This document shows positions 17,969 to 26,860 of a DNA stretch of 64,000 nt, in pieces. The notes under the pieces were generated by a model that saw only the letters and a program-made list of their open reading frames with translations, was not told the DNA's origin and did no database searches. Positions within the stretch are counted from its first letter, which is position 1, and every line of letters starts with the position of its first letter. Origin of the DNA: Peptococcaceae bacterium UBA5752 (lineage in GTDB: Bacteria > Bacillota > Dehalobacteriia > UBA4068); NCBI GenBank assembly GCA_002419055.1, contig DIFI01000006.1:166585-230584 (forward strand). Reading direction: 5' to 3'. The translations under genes and the position numbers were made by a program.

Positions 17969-20900
17969 TTATTCTGCTGTGTTAGTATTGTAGTATTCGA
18001 TAAAGCGGGTAATGATAGTGGCTACTTCCGCACGGGTGGCAAAGCCCTGTGGAGCAAGAGTGTCTGCGCTGCGGCCGGTAATCAAGCCGATAGAGTTTGC
18101 CCATTGCATAGCGGTAAGCGCATAATCGGAAACATTGCCGCCATCCTGATAGCCGCTTAAATCGTCACTGCCGCTGACGTCATACCCTTTATAGACTGCA
18201 AAACGATAAAGGATTGTCGCAATATCTTCACGGGTGATCTGATCATTGCAGCCAAAAGTATTATTTTTATATCCCGTTACAATTTGTAATGAGGATGCCC
18301 AAGCTACCGCATCGGAATACCATTGTCCGGACGCAACATCGCTGAAATTGGCAATGTTATTAACTGCTGAACTGCCACCCAGACGGAATAATACGGTAAC
18401 CAGCATAGCTCTGTTCATTGTCGCATTGGGGCTAAATGAATCAGCGCTCGTGCCTTGGAAAAGGTTGTTCTGGTAGACATACTGTACTGAATCATAGAAC
18501 CAATTGTTTGGATCAACATCATTAAACGGTAATGTATTATCACCGGTTCCGGGTTCGGTAGGTTCGGTAGGTTCGGTGGGTTCGGTAGGTGTTATAGAAC
18601 CGCCGCCGTGATGGTTGTCATCATCATTTAAATCGGCATAACCGGCAACAACGCCGTCGAGACCAAGATTGCCTACCGCAACGCCGTTGGCCATGCCAAC
18701 GTATATCTTGCCGTCATTGAAATTCAGCGCCCAGATATTATTGCCAATACTATTCGACCAATTACCGTTATCACTGCTATAGACTTCAACACCACTCAAC
18801 GGGTTAACCGAAGTACAATGGATCAGGCCGCTGCCCGCGGTACCAAACCACAATCCACCGTTTTCATCAATTGCTACTTTACGGATCTCCACACCGTTCA
18901 ATTCGGTATCAAACAGCTGATCGCCGGTATAGGTGGTGACAACTCCTTTCGGCGAAACATAATCGAGATAACCGCCGACAATAGTCGGCATCCCCGAATA
19001 CGAACCGGAACGGACTACCCAGGCGCCGCCATTGGCGTCAACCGCAATACTGCGTACCCAGGCTTTTGCCAGCATCGAGGATGATATCTCGTCGCTATAT
19101 TCGGCGGTATAGCTCTTGGTAAAGTCGATATCACCGTTTTTGTTAAGATGGCAATAACCGCCGGCAAACAGGTCGTCGGCTGTACCGCTGCCGTCGGGAT
19201 AAAAACCGACCCAGACGCCGTCGTTTCCGTCAAGAGTAAGTGTCTGTACGGAAGTGGCGGGCAAACCGTCTGCTTTGGTCCAAGTTTTCCAGTCATCATT
19301 AGCGGGATTGTAGTATGTCAGACCGCCAAAGCTGCCAATCCAAACCTTACCTTTCGAGTCAATCTCTATCGCCTGAACATAATTATTGGGTAACGGCGAA
19401 TTTTCGGTATTGTAGTAGGTAATGCTGCTACGGTCAGGGCTTAGATAACCGACGCCATAATTAACGGAAGTGTTGGTGTAGTTCGCATTCTGGCTGAACC
19501 AAACTCCTCCGGCAGCATCTATCGCCAGGGCGGTAGGATAATTATTCAACAGAGCCGGTGTGCTAGAGGTATTGTATAAGGTGAAATCAGTGGCATCTAC
19601 CGCTTTATAGGCAATACCGCCGCCTGTAGTGCCGATCCAGAGACCGTCGTTATTGTCAAATGTAATGTCTCTGATCCCGGCAAAAGGCAAATCGCCGGCG
19701 GCGGCAGAAACATATGAAACAAAGCTGACGGTAATGCCGCTAATATTGGTAATCCTGTTCTTCCAGGAAGTACCGTCGTCATAATTCCTGTAGATACGGA
19801 AGGATGCCTGAACTTGATTGTCGTCGACATCGGCAACCGCTGTGCGGCTGGATGCATCAGCTCCCACATCATATGCTAAGAAGTAGTCCTTGCTTTCAAG
19901 ATCCGAGTAAGGAATACTGAGATATGTACTATGGGCAAAATCGTCGGTAGTATTGATGGTGATCATTACGCTGTCATCGGTAACGCCGGCATTGGTCAAT
20001 ACATCCTTGAGATAAGCGCCTTTGACCGAATCGGTAGTAAGCACGCTATCTAAAGTATATGTATATGTCGTCTCCACCTTACCGCCGGAACCGGTTGTCA
20101 TATTTTTGATACTGGTATAGTCGGTGCTGCCGCCGATTTCATAACCGAGATCAGCGCCCCAGCCTTTGACTGTGAAGGCCGGCGAAAGAATTTCAATTCC
20201 GCCGCTGACGGTAATGCCGCTGATATTGGTAACCCGGTTGCGCCAGTCGGTGGCTTCGTTGTAATTACGGTAAATACGGAAGGTAGAAGCTACCTCGTTA
20301 TCATCGGTATCGCTGATCGCCTCCCAGGTACCGGCATTATCAACATTGTAGGCCACAAAGTAGTCCATGGATACGATATCTGCATAAGGAATTTCCACAA
20401 AAGCACCATCATCGGTATAATCGTCAGTGGTATTAATAGTGATTTTTAGGTCATCTGTATTGGTAATACCGGCAGCCGCAATCAAATCTTCGAGATAAAT
20501 TCCTTGTACTTTATCGCTGACTACTGCTCCTGACTTTTTATAACTATAAGTTGCCTCAGCTTTGCCGCCGTCTCCGTTGGTAATACTCTTGATACCGCCC
20601 GTACCGCCGACCGCATATGAGATATCACTGCCCCAGCCTTTGATAGTAAATGTATCAACATCTGTATCGCCGCCGCCGCTGCCGGCAGAACCGACAACGA
20701 TACGGCTCAAATACTTGGCGCACCAGCCGGTATTATCGTTGACGATCAGACGCAGGGGACCGTAAGCATTGCCGATACTCGCGTCATAACCGGCGGAAGT
20801 AGTTTCCTGAACCAACGGCAAACCGTGATCAACGCTGGTGCCTTGACCGTAAGCAATGATGATCGGCATACCGTTGATGCCGTTCTTCAATTGGGTGCCG

Positions 20901-23900
20901 TTAAAAACAGTAGAATAATTATCCGTAGCATAGACTGTAAAATCGGAAGTTTCCAGATTACCGGCAAAACCGATATTATTGAGTAAGCTGTAGAGGTTGA
21001 TGCCTTCAAAATAATAATCGTTGCCAACCTTATATTGATCCAGCACTTTCAGATTATCCATAGCTTCCAATTCAGCTACCGTATAAGTTACCGAATCGCT
21101 GAGATTGGTCCCGGAAATCTCCAGAGTATTACTGGCATAGGCGGCAAAATTACCGGAAGAATGCGTCCAACCGACCAGCTCCGATGCTGTTACATTGATC
21201 GCCGAAACATTGATAATGCATTCGTCCGCAGTACCGCCGTTAATAATCAGCCGCAGCGGACCGCCAATGTTATTGTAAGCGGCATCGTAACCCGTTGAGG
21301 TAGTACCGGGAACTAACGGTTTGGCAACCGGATCGGCGCTATCACCGCCCTTAATACCATAGGCAAGTATGATATCCTTCGTATCATCAGTCAAATCTTC
21401 AACGCTCAGTTCCATGCTGTCGCCCTCGGCATTGGAAACGGTGATACCGTTCATCAAAGCGCTGGCGCCGACATTGGTACTGTTTAATAATTGATAGAGG
21501 TTAATGCCTCTGTAGGTATTAGTCACACCGCCGACCGTATAGCTGCCGGTGGTCATATATTTCTGCAATTTTTCCAGATTGGCAACGCTGATCGAAACGC
21601 CGTCGCTGTTGGCAAGAGCGCCGGAAAAAGCGACCGTCTGACTGCCGTAAGTGCCGAAAGTATCGCCGGTATGAGCATAAACGTCGGCTTCCAGATTAAT
21701 CACTATCTTATTGAGACTCTTTACCACCATCGGTGTTTCAGTAGTATCAAGAGTGTCACCGGTATATTCGGCCTCAGTCTGCGGACGGACAAACATCAAC
21801 GGACCGTCGCTGTTTTTAATAATTTTCGTGGTAACGATATCGGTATTGACATAACCCGCAGAACTGCTGGTAGCTACCAGCGGATAACCGTTTTTGGCAA
21901 AGGCGACCATCATACCGAGTCCGTCGGTACTGTTAAGGGAATTGTAGCCCTCATCGTCAATATTATCCAGCGGAATTACCGCATCGGCTACAGTAGTGGC
22001 GTTAGATGATGCATACAAGCTAACGGTGCCGAGCGTGCCCTGCAAACCGATATCTTCGGTCAGCAGGTAATAAAGATCGACGCCTTCAAAAATATCTTCT
22101 ACTTTTGCTCCGGTACCGGCTACTTTATAAAAATAATATCCTTTTTGCTGACGCCCCTGATTATCCCTATCGGACTTGGAGACGTCGGCGCCGTAAAGGA
22201 TGCTTTCCAGTTCGGCTAATGTATATGTATAGGTTTCGGTTGTGCCGCCGCTGATAACTTCCACCGTCAGCGCATCAGCTGTGTCTTTCATTGACTGGTA
22301 GGCTGTATCAGGATTTTCCAAGTGTGTCGAATAGCGCGTATCGTCGCCGACGTAGATTTCCTGCGCTCTTTGCAGCTGATTGGAACCGTTATTGTAGAAA
22401 TATGCATAGTTTTCCAATGCGTCGACATTGCTGCGGTTCATGCCGTCGGTTTTGCCGAAAATGACGCGCACCGGGCCGCCGTCATTGCCAAGACCGCTGA
22501 GATAACCGTCAAGAGAACTGTTGAGGACATACGGGTATTCGTTGACGCCATAGGCCAGCAAAACCGGGTAACCTTTTTTGACCGGGTAGCCGTTACTGTC
22601 AACAGTCCATTCCTCGCCTTGGTTATCAGGCCAGTACGCCTCGGTTGACAGCTCCGCTTTGGTCGGGCGGTCGGTACTTATATCAAGAGGCGATTTCTCA
22701 TAATAATAGAACAAATCGGGATCGGCAAGTTGCGCCATCGAAAATTTTGCGCTGGTTTGATAATTATCCCAGGAAGAAAAAGAAACAAGCGTATTCGTAT
22801 CATTGGCATATGTTGTGGCATCCACGCCGAGCTTGGTGGTCAATAAATCCCAAAGCTTGATTCCCTCATATTCGAAAACATACCAATATGTGGTGTTGGA
22901 GAGGTTGTATTCGTCGCGGTACCCAAGCCCGTCGGCAGTCGGTTCGTCGTTTTCGTCATACTCCACCATAGCTTCCAATTCTTCAACGGTATAATTGACT
23001 TCGCGGCCCATAGCCGAACCGGTAAACGTTACCAGAAACTGCGTATTGGCGGCATTATCATAAGCCGTATCTGTCGAAGTGCTGTGCTTATAACCGGGAG
23101 CAGCTTCGCCTTCTTCAACATAGATATAGGCAATACTGACAAATTGTGTTTGAGCAGCGGTTGAAATGGCTGCGGAGGAAAACTCCGTCATATCGTAAAC
23201 CAATTTCAGACAACCGTCCTGATTATCCAATGTCGCTGATGAACCTGACGCATAATCATAAACAAACGGCACGCCCCCTGTACCGTCAGCATTACCGATA
23301 CCATAGGCTAATATCACCGGGCTAGAGGCACTGACAATAGAACTATATGGTATGCGGGCGACCTCCTGCCGCCAGCGGTTTTTAAATACGACCACCGCAT
23401 TATTACTTACGAGATCGACAGCGGAATTGATACTGCCGTCAAGCAGCGACTTGACCGTTACACCCTCATATGTATAAGGTTGCGCGTCGACGGTTTTATC
23501 GGTATAAGTACCGCGATAGATATTATCGTCATCGGTAGCTTCCAGATCGCGCATGGCAATCGGCGTGGTTGCCGTAACGCCAGGGCCTTCGACGGTCAAT
23601 GTCGCGCCGGTGATCGAGTCGATATCATATGGACCGGCGCCTGTCGCATAACCGCCGTTATTGATATGTTTGTAAGGGCTGTCGGCATAAGCCTGGGCGG
23701 TAATAACGGTAACCATCTTGGCAGGCGTAGCATTGTCACCGTAAAGAGTGAAATAGCCGCATATCAATGGGTTATTTTTTGCGGTACTGTAAATACCTTC
23801 CCATTCTGAATTGGTTGTGTTGTATGTCTCATAGGCAAGAATATAATTGCCTGCAACAAGTTCCGCTTTGGTCATACCGCTGGCGGAAACAGGCCAGCCA

Positions 23901-24838
23901 TCGGCAGAAGTAAAGTTAAATACTGCCGTATCGGAATAATCAGCTAACAATACCGAAAGCGGTACGCCACGGATTTGTGTCACTGTAGGCTCGATAGCAT
24001 CAGTTTTATAATAAGAATTAGTATAAGTTCCGCGCTGCATCAGCAGCAGGTCGCTTCTGGTATAGTCGGTTGTGTCAACAGTCAAAGCTGCAGTTGTAAC
24101 TTCATCCCCGGCCTGTACCGCGAAAGATGTAGCAGCTCCATTAAACAAAGGATTATTGTAATCACCAACACTCAATTGGCCGGCCATAACTTTTAAGGCA
24201 GGCAGACTGTTTTGGGTAAGAGCAGTAGCCGAAGTGGGAATTGGTGAGAGCGTTCCCTTTTCGCCGCCGATTGCCCAAGCAAAGATAGTCGGCACCGCTA
24301 CCGCATCTGCGGCACTGTCAGTACCGATATTGGGATAATAATAGCGAGTAACGCCAAAATGCTGTGTGGTTGAAGCCGCTGCCTTATCCGCTTCGGTACC
24401 GGCTGTAGTACGTGCCGGATCAAAGGTCGTCGTATAACCATCAGCGACGGAGATAATTTTGACCTTATTGGTAGCATATGCAGAAGCAGAAAAACCTGAT
24501 AATGATAATAAAGTATCTACCCGCACACCTTCACCAAGAAAGATCGACTTGTTATTGTAGGTATTATAGGCTGAATATAGATACTGATTGTTATCGGAGG
24601 CGGTGCCATCGTCTACTGCAATATCCTGCAGCTCCTCCAAAGTGTAAGATTTTTCGTTGCTGATGTTATCGGCACTATATGTACCGGAGGCAATAATACC
24701 CTGGCCTGTCATCACAACAACCGGCTGATCGAGCGTGATTTCGTTAGCGTCGCCGAATACAACTAATGGCATCAGACATAATACCAACGCTATGGCTACA
24801 ACCAGCAGCAGAGTTTTTTTGCTGAATTTTTTGCTCAT
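17969..24838 (-). CDS. Giant S-layer-anchored protein with repeated sulfite-oxidase-like (molybdopterin-fold) domains
   Basis: A 2289-residue secreted protein with a signal peptide (residues 1-29). Residues about 35-1550 hold seven or so divergent repeats with a shared pattern: (Y/T)TxxELExM, then GxxLxxLL, a YAxD-type stretch, IIAYG, and a closing GPLRLI(V/I)N. This resembles the Oxidored_molyb fold of sulfite-oxidase relatives seen in other SLH proteins. Two near-identical modules (start FTxKGWGxD; roughly 20190-20660 and 19715-20175) follow, then a beta-propeller with GLWIG/GVWVG repeats (two-component-regulator type), a PTEP linker and three SLH domains. No catalytic Cys of true sulfite oxidase is evident, so binding rather than catalysis is likely. 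Anchorage is to the cell-wall polymer through SLH. Confidence 0.85.
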   Translation of the reverse strand: MSKKFSKKTLLLVVAIALVLCLMPLVVFGDANEITLDQPVVVMTGQGIIASGTYSADNISNEKSYTLEELQDIAVDDGTASDNNQYLYSAYNTYNNKSIFLGEGVRVDTLLSLSGFSASAYATNKVKIISVADGYTTTFDPARTTAGTEADKAAASTTQHFGVTRYYYPNIGTDSAADAVAVPTIFAWAIGGEKGTLSPIPTSATALTQNSLPALKVMAGQLSVGDYNNPLFNGAATSFAVQAGDEVTTAALTVDTTDYTRSDLLLMQRGTYTNSYYKTDAIEPTVTQIRGVPLSVLLADYSDTAVFNFTSADGWPVSASGMTKAELVAGNYILAYETYNTTNSEWEGIYSTAKNNPLICGYFTLYGDNATPAKMVTVITAQAYADSPYKHINNGGYATGAGPYDIDSITGATLTVEGPGVTATTPIAMRDLEATDDDNIYRGTYTDKTVDAQPYTYEGVTVKSLLDGSINSAVDLVSNNAVVVFKNRWRQEVARIPYSSIVSASSPVILAYGIGNADGTGGVPFVYDYASGSSATLDNQDGCLKLVYDMTEFSSAAISTAAQTQFVSIAYIYVEEGEAAPGYKHSTSTDTAYDNAANTQFLVTFTGSAMGREVNYTVEELEAMVEYDENDEPTADGLGYRDEYNLSNTTYWYVFEYEGIKLWDLLTTKLGVDATTYANDTNTLVSFSSWDNYQTSAKFSMAQLADPDLFYYYEKSPLDISTDRPTKAELSTEAYWPDNQGEEWTVDSNGYPVKKGYPVLLAYGVNEYPYVLNSSLDGYLSGLGNDGGPVRVIFGKTDGMNRSNVDALENYAYFYNNGSNQLQRAQEIYVGDDTRYSTHLENPDTAYQSMKDTADALTVEVISGGTTETYTYTLAELESILYGADVSKSDRDNQGRQQKGYYFYKVAGTGAKVEDIFEGVDLYYLLTEDIGLQGTLGTVSLYASSNATTVADAVIPLDNIDDEGYNSLNSTDGLGMMVAFAKNGYPLVATSSSAGYVNTDIVTTKIIKNSDGPLMFVRPQTEAEYTGDTLDTTETPMVVKSLNKIVINLEADVYAHTGDTFGTYGSQTVAFSGALANSDGVSISVANLEKLQKYMTTGSYTVGGVTNTYRGINLYQLLNSTNVGASALMNGITVSNAEGDSMELSVEDLTDDTKDIILAYGIKGGDSADPVAKPLVPGTTSTGYDAAYNNIGGPLRLIINGGTADECIINVSAINVTASELVGWTHSSGNFAAYASNTLEISGTNLSDSVTYTVAELEAMDNLKVLDQYKVGNDYYFEGINLYSLLNNIGFAGNLETSDFTVYATDNYSTVFNGTQLKNGINGMPIIIAYGQGTSVDHGLPLVQETTSAGYDASIGNAYGPLRLIVNDNTGWCAKYLSRIVVGSAGSGGGDTDVDTFTIKGWGSDISYAVGGTGGIKSITNGDGGKAEATYSYKKSGAVVSDKVQGIYLEDLIAAAGITNTDDLKITINTTDDYTDDGAFVEIPYADIVSMDYFVAYNVDNAGTWEAISDTDDNEVASTFRIYRNYNEATDWRNRVTNISGITVSGGIEILSPAFTVKGWGADLGYEIGGSTDYTSIKNMTTGSGGKVETTYTYTLDSVLTTDSVKGAYLKDVLTNAGVTDDSVMITINTTDDFAHSTYLSIPYSDLESKDYFLAYDVGADASSRTAVADVDDNQVQASFRIYRNYDDGTSWKNRITNISGITVSFVSYVSAAAGDLPFAGIRDITFDNNDGLWIGTTGGGIAYKAVDATDFTLYNTSSTPALLNNYPTALAIDAAGGVWFSQNANYTNTSVNYGVGYLSPDRSSITYYNTENSPLPNNYVQAIEIDSKGKVWIGSFGGLTYYNPANDDWKTWTKADGLPATSVQTLTLDGNDGVWVGFYPDGSGTADDLFAGGYCHLNKNGDIDFTKSYTAEYSDEISSSMLAKAWVRSIAVDANGGAWVVRSGSYSGMPTIVGGYLDYVSPKGVVTTYTGDQLFDTELNGVEIRKVAIDENGGLWFGTAGSGLIHCTSVNPLSGVEVYSSDNGNWSNSIGNNIWALNFNDGKIYVGMANGVAVGNLGLDGVVAGYADLNDDDNHHGGGSITPTEPTEPTEPTEPGTGDNTLPFNDVDPNNWFYDSVQYVYQNNLFQGTSADSFSPNATMNRAMLVTVLFRLGGSSAVNNIANFSDVASGQWYSDAVAWASSLQIVTGYKNNTFGCNDQITREDIATILYRFAVYKGYDVSGSDDLSGYQDGGNVSDYALTAMQWANSIGLITGRSADTLAPQGFATRAEVATIITRFIEYYNTNTAE
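18552..18587 (-). repeat. Four 9-bp repeats encoding the PTE(P) linker
   Basis: The unit GGTTCGGTA is repeated about four times with one variant base and encodes the Pro-Thr-Glu linker between the propeller and the SLH domains. Length variation by slippage is likely between strains. Confidence 0.85.
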
Positions 24839-24897
24839 TTTGTCCCTTCCCTTCTAAATCGCTCCAAATCTTTTTTGTCCCCTTTTAAAACCTAAAC

Positions 24898-24930
24898 ATA
24901 AAATAAAGACCACCCCAAAGAAAGGCGGTC
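24898..24930 (-). terminator. Leader terminator upstream of the giant SLH gene
   Basis: On the minus strand GACCGCC (24924-24930) pairs with GGTGGTC (24908-24914), followed by TTTATTTT. It lies inside the 5' leader, between the structured region at 24950-25035 and the start codon, where a riboswitch expression platform would be. Its CCGCC arm is complementary to the GGCGG arm of an upstream hairpin, so the two could be mutually exclusive. Confidence 0.65.
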
Positions 24931-24949
24931 ATAGTAACCCAAACTATAA

Positions 24950-25035
24950 CAAGATCCTTTCCGCAATGGGAGGCCAGGCAGTTTCCCGCCAAGCCCTAAC
25001 GGCTGTATCACCATAGCAATAAAATAGGTGATATA
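24950..25035 (-). ncRNA. Candidate Moco/Tuco-type riboswitch in the SLH gene leader
   Basis: Read on the minus strand: a hairpin closed by TATCACC / GGTGATA (25027-25033 with 25006-25012), then CAGCCGTTA, then a hairpin capped by GGCGG-GAAA-CTGCC, then GCCTCCC-N5-GGAAAGG (24956-24974). From memory, the Escherichia coli moaA leader has a CACC/GGTG hairpin, a following GCCGTGA, a hairpin, and GCCTCCC-N6-GGAAAGG in the same order. The helix between GCCGT and the last hairpin is shorter here. A promoter precedes it and a terminator follows. The identity as a molybdenum- or tungsten-cofactor RNA is an inference; a covariance-model search would settle it. Confidence 0.5.
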
Positions 25036-25057
25036 GCTCGGACTATTATTTGAAGTT

Positions 25058-25087
25058 ATCTTAACATTCATTGGCAATAAATGTCAA
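25058..25087 (-). promoter_or_regulatory. SigA-type promoter of the giant SLH gene
   Basis: Minus strand TTGACA (25082-25087), 18-base spacer, TAAGAT (25058-25063). The transcript would begin near 25050, giving a leader of about 210 bases that contains the candidate riboswitch and terminator. The rest of the 24839-25222 gap is AT-rich without other visible signals. Confidence 0.6.
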
Positions 25088-25222
25088 TTATTCTTATTAA
25101 ACAATAATAAAGCAGTCGATGAATAAGCTATCTAATTAGGTAAATAAGTATTATTCGTGTAATGACAAGAAAAACATTAATTATATTCGTATTAATATAT
25201 TATGCGCATTTGTCATGTCTTT

Positions 25223-25894
25223 TTATTTGAAAACTCCATACCAAAACAGACTGTAAATAGCTATTTGCAGCGGTTTACAAGTTATTATTGTTAATAGAAA
25301 TCTTTTAAAACTAATATTACTTAAACCGGTAATCATACACAAAATGTCATCAGGGAATCCGGGGGACAATATTGCTATCGCAAAAAAGAGTGGATAACGA
25401 CGGCTATTTTCAACTTTACCTATATATTTATCATATAATCTTCTTCTAATTAAAGAACGGACAAACGGAGCACCATAATAGCGTCCCAATAAGAAATTGA
25501 TACTGCTACCGGTCGTAACACCGATATAGTTATATACAAAACCCCATACCGGGCCAAAAAGCAATACTCCGGCCAAGCAAGTAAAGCCGCTGGGGAAAAA
25601 TGGCATTACTACTAAAGCAATCTGTGTCGCCAGAAATAATAATGGAGCTAATACACCAGCTTCACCAACATATACTGCCATCGCTGCCGAATCGAATAAT
25701 ATACCCTTACTTATGCCGATAATAAATAAAACAATAAGGCAAGTTATACCGGCAATCGCAAATATATTTATTAAATTTTTAACAGCTGTATTATTTTTAA
25801 CAGCTGTATTACTAACTGCGGATGATGAAATATCAGTTTTGATAATAATGCCGCCTTTTGCCTTTTTGTTTATTATGATAGAATGAAACGGCAA
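25223..25894 (-). CDS. VTT/TVP38 (DedA-like) membrane protein
   Basis: A 223-residue membrane protein of the TVP38/TMEM64 (VTT, SNARE-associated) group. The diagnostic stretch is FFPSGFTCLAGVLLFGP followed by a Gly-rich re-entrant segment and FLLGRYYG. Relatives transport lipid carriers or scramble lipids. The 5' end is uncertain: the longest frame starts at TTG 25894 without a ribosome site and overlaps the divergent EamA reading frame. A 13-base direct repeat (AACAGCTGTATTA-like, about 25783-25817) encodes a duplicated NTAVKN segment near the N-terminus. Confidence 0.75.
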   Translation of the reverse strand: MPFHSIIINKKAKGGIIIKTDISSSAVSNTAVKNNTAVKNLINIFAIAGITCLIVLFIIGISKGILFDSAAMAVYVGEAGVLAPLLFLATQIALVVMPFFPSGFTCLAGVLLFGPVWGFVYNYIGVTTGSSINFLLGRYYGAPFVRSLIRRRLYDKYIGKVENSRRYPLFFAIAILSPGFPDDILCMITGLSNISFKRFLLTIITCKPLQIAIYSLFWYGVFK

Positions 25895-25909
25895 TTATTG
25901 AGGGAAATA

Positions 25910-26860
25910 ATGGAAAATAATACGCTGAAAGCTCACGTATATGCGTTAATAACCATATTGATCTGGGGTTCGACATTTATTTCAACAAAACTATTATTAG
26001 TTGATTTTTCAGCAATAGAAATATTGCTCTATCGTTTTGTGCTTGGATATGTAGTGCTTATATTTATCTGTCCAAAGACAATTCGGCCTACAAGTTTGCG
26101 GCAGGAATTATACTATGCCGGCGCAGGAGCAACAGGATTAACAATTTATTATCTATTGGAAAATATTGCGCTTCTCTACACCTATGCATCCAATGTCGGA
26201 ACAATTGTTTCAATCGCGCCGCTGTTTACAGCCATCTTTGCTTGTTATTTTTTGAAAAATGAGCGACCCGGTAAGTTTTTTTATATCGGATTTGTACTTG
26301 CCATTTATGGTGTTATTATAATCAGTTTTCGAGGAACAGCAATATCAATCAACCCCCAGGGCGATCTGCTTTGTATTATTGCGGCAATCTCGTGGGGCGC
26401 TTATTCCGTATTTTGTAAAAAAATAAGTAATTTGGGTAATATAAATGCTACTCAAATGACAAAAAGGATTTTCTTTTATGGAATATTATTTATACTGCCA
26501 ATCGCCCTTTTTGGCAAATGGAATTGGAGATGGCAGCATTTTGCTGATCCACTTAACACTTTAAACATGCTCTATTTGGGAGTCGGTGCCTCTGCTATTT
26601 GCTTTGTAACTTGGAATTGGGCAATTGCCGAATTAGGCGCAGTTAAAACCAGCGCATACCTATATCTGACTCCGGTAATTACTGTTATTGCTTCGGCAAT
26701 TATACTAAATGAGCCTGTTACCAAAAATTTGCTTATTGGTATATCATTTATATTGGTAGGATTAATTGTATCAGAAATAAAAAAAGCGCCTAAACGCGGC
26801 GCTCTTATAAAACTTAGTTTAGATAAAGAGAGTTATTTTCGTAATAAGGATCACAGGTAA
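25910..26860 (+). CDS. EamA/DMT family transporter
   Basis: This 316-residue protein has ten predicted membrane helices in two EamA repeats (first begins ALITILIWGSTFISTK; the second follows near residue 150 with AAISWGAYSVF). It is probably an exporter of metabolites or amino acids; the substrate is unknown. ATG 25910 is preferred over 25883 because GAGGGA lies just upstream. The C-terminal tail overlaps the convergent DUF1846 gene by 47 bases and contains that gene's terminator. Confidence 0.85.
   Translation: MENNTLKAHVYALITILIWGSTFISTKLLLVDFSAIEILLYRFVLGYVVLIFICPKTIRPTSLRQELYYAGAGATGLTIYYLLENIALLYTYASNVGTIVSIAPLFTAIFACYFLKNERPGKFFYIGFVLAIYGVIIISFRGTAISINPQGDLLCIIAAISWGAYSVFCKKISNLGNINATQMTKRIFFYGILFILPIALFGKWNWRWQHFADPLNTLNMLYLGVGASAICFVTWNWAIAELGAVKTSAYLYLTPVITVIASAIILNEPVTKNLLIGISFILVGLIVSEIKKAPKRGALIKLSLDKESYFRNKDHR
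26779..26803 (-). terminator. Terminator of the DUF1846 gene, inside the EamA coding tail
   Basis: AGCGCC (26785-26790) pairs with GGCGCT (26798-26803). Read on the minus strand the hairpin is followed by T7. It lies within the last coding bases of the convergent EamA gene. Confidence 0.82.

Noticed and set aside
18552..18587. CRISPR-like short repeats
   Set aside because: The 9-bp repeats are contiguous coding repeats for a PTEP linker without spacers; no CRISPR array was found in the window.
21491..22009. 172-codon plus-strand frame inside the giant SLH gene
   Set aside because: It is an antisense shadow of the repetitive coding sequence; several similar frames occur along the gene.
24950..25035. 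Cobalamin or c-di-GMP-I riboswitch upstream of the SLH gene
   Set aside because: Neither the B12 box nor the ACGCAAAGC core of c-di-GMP-I is present; the Moco-like pattern fits better.
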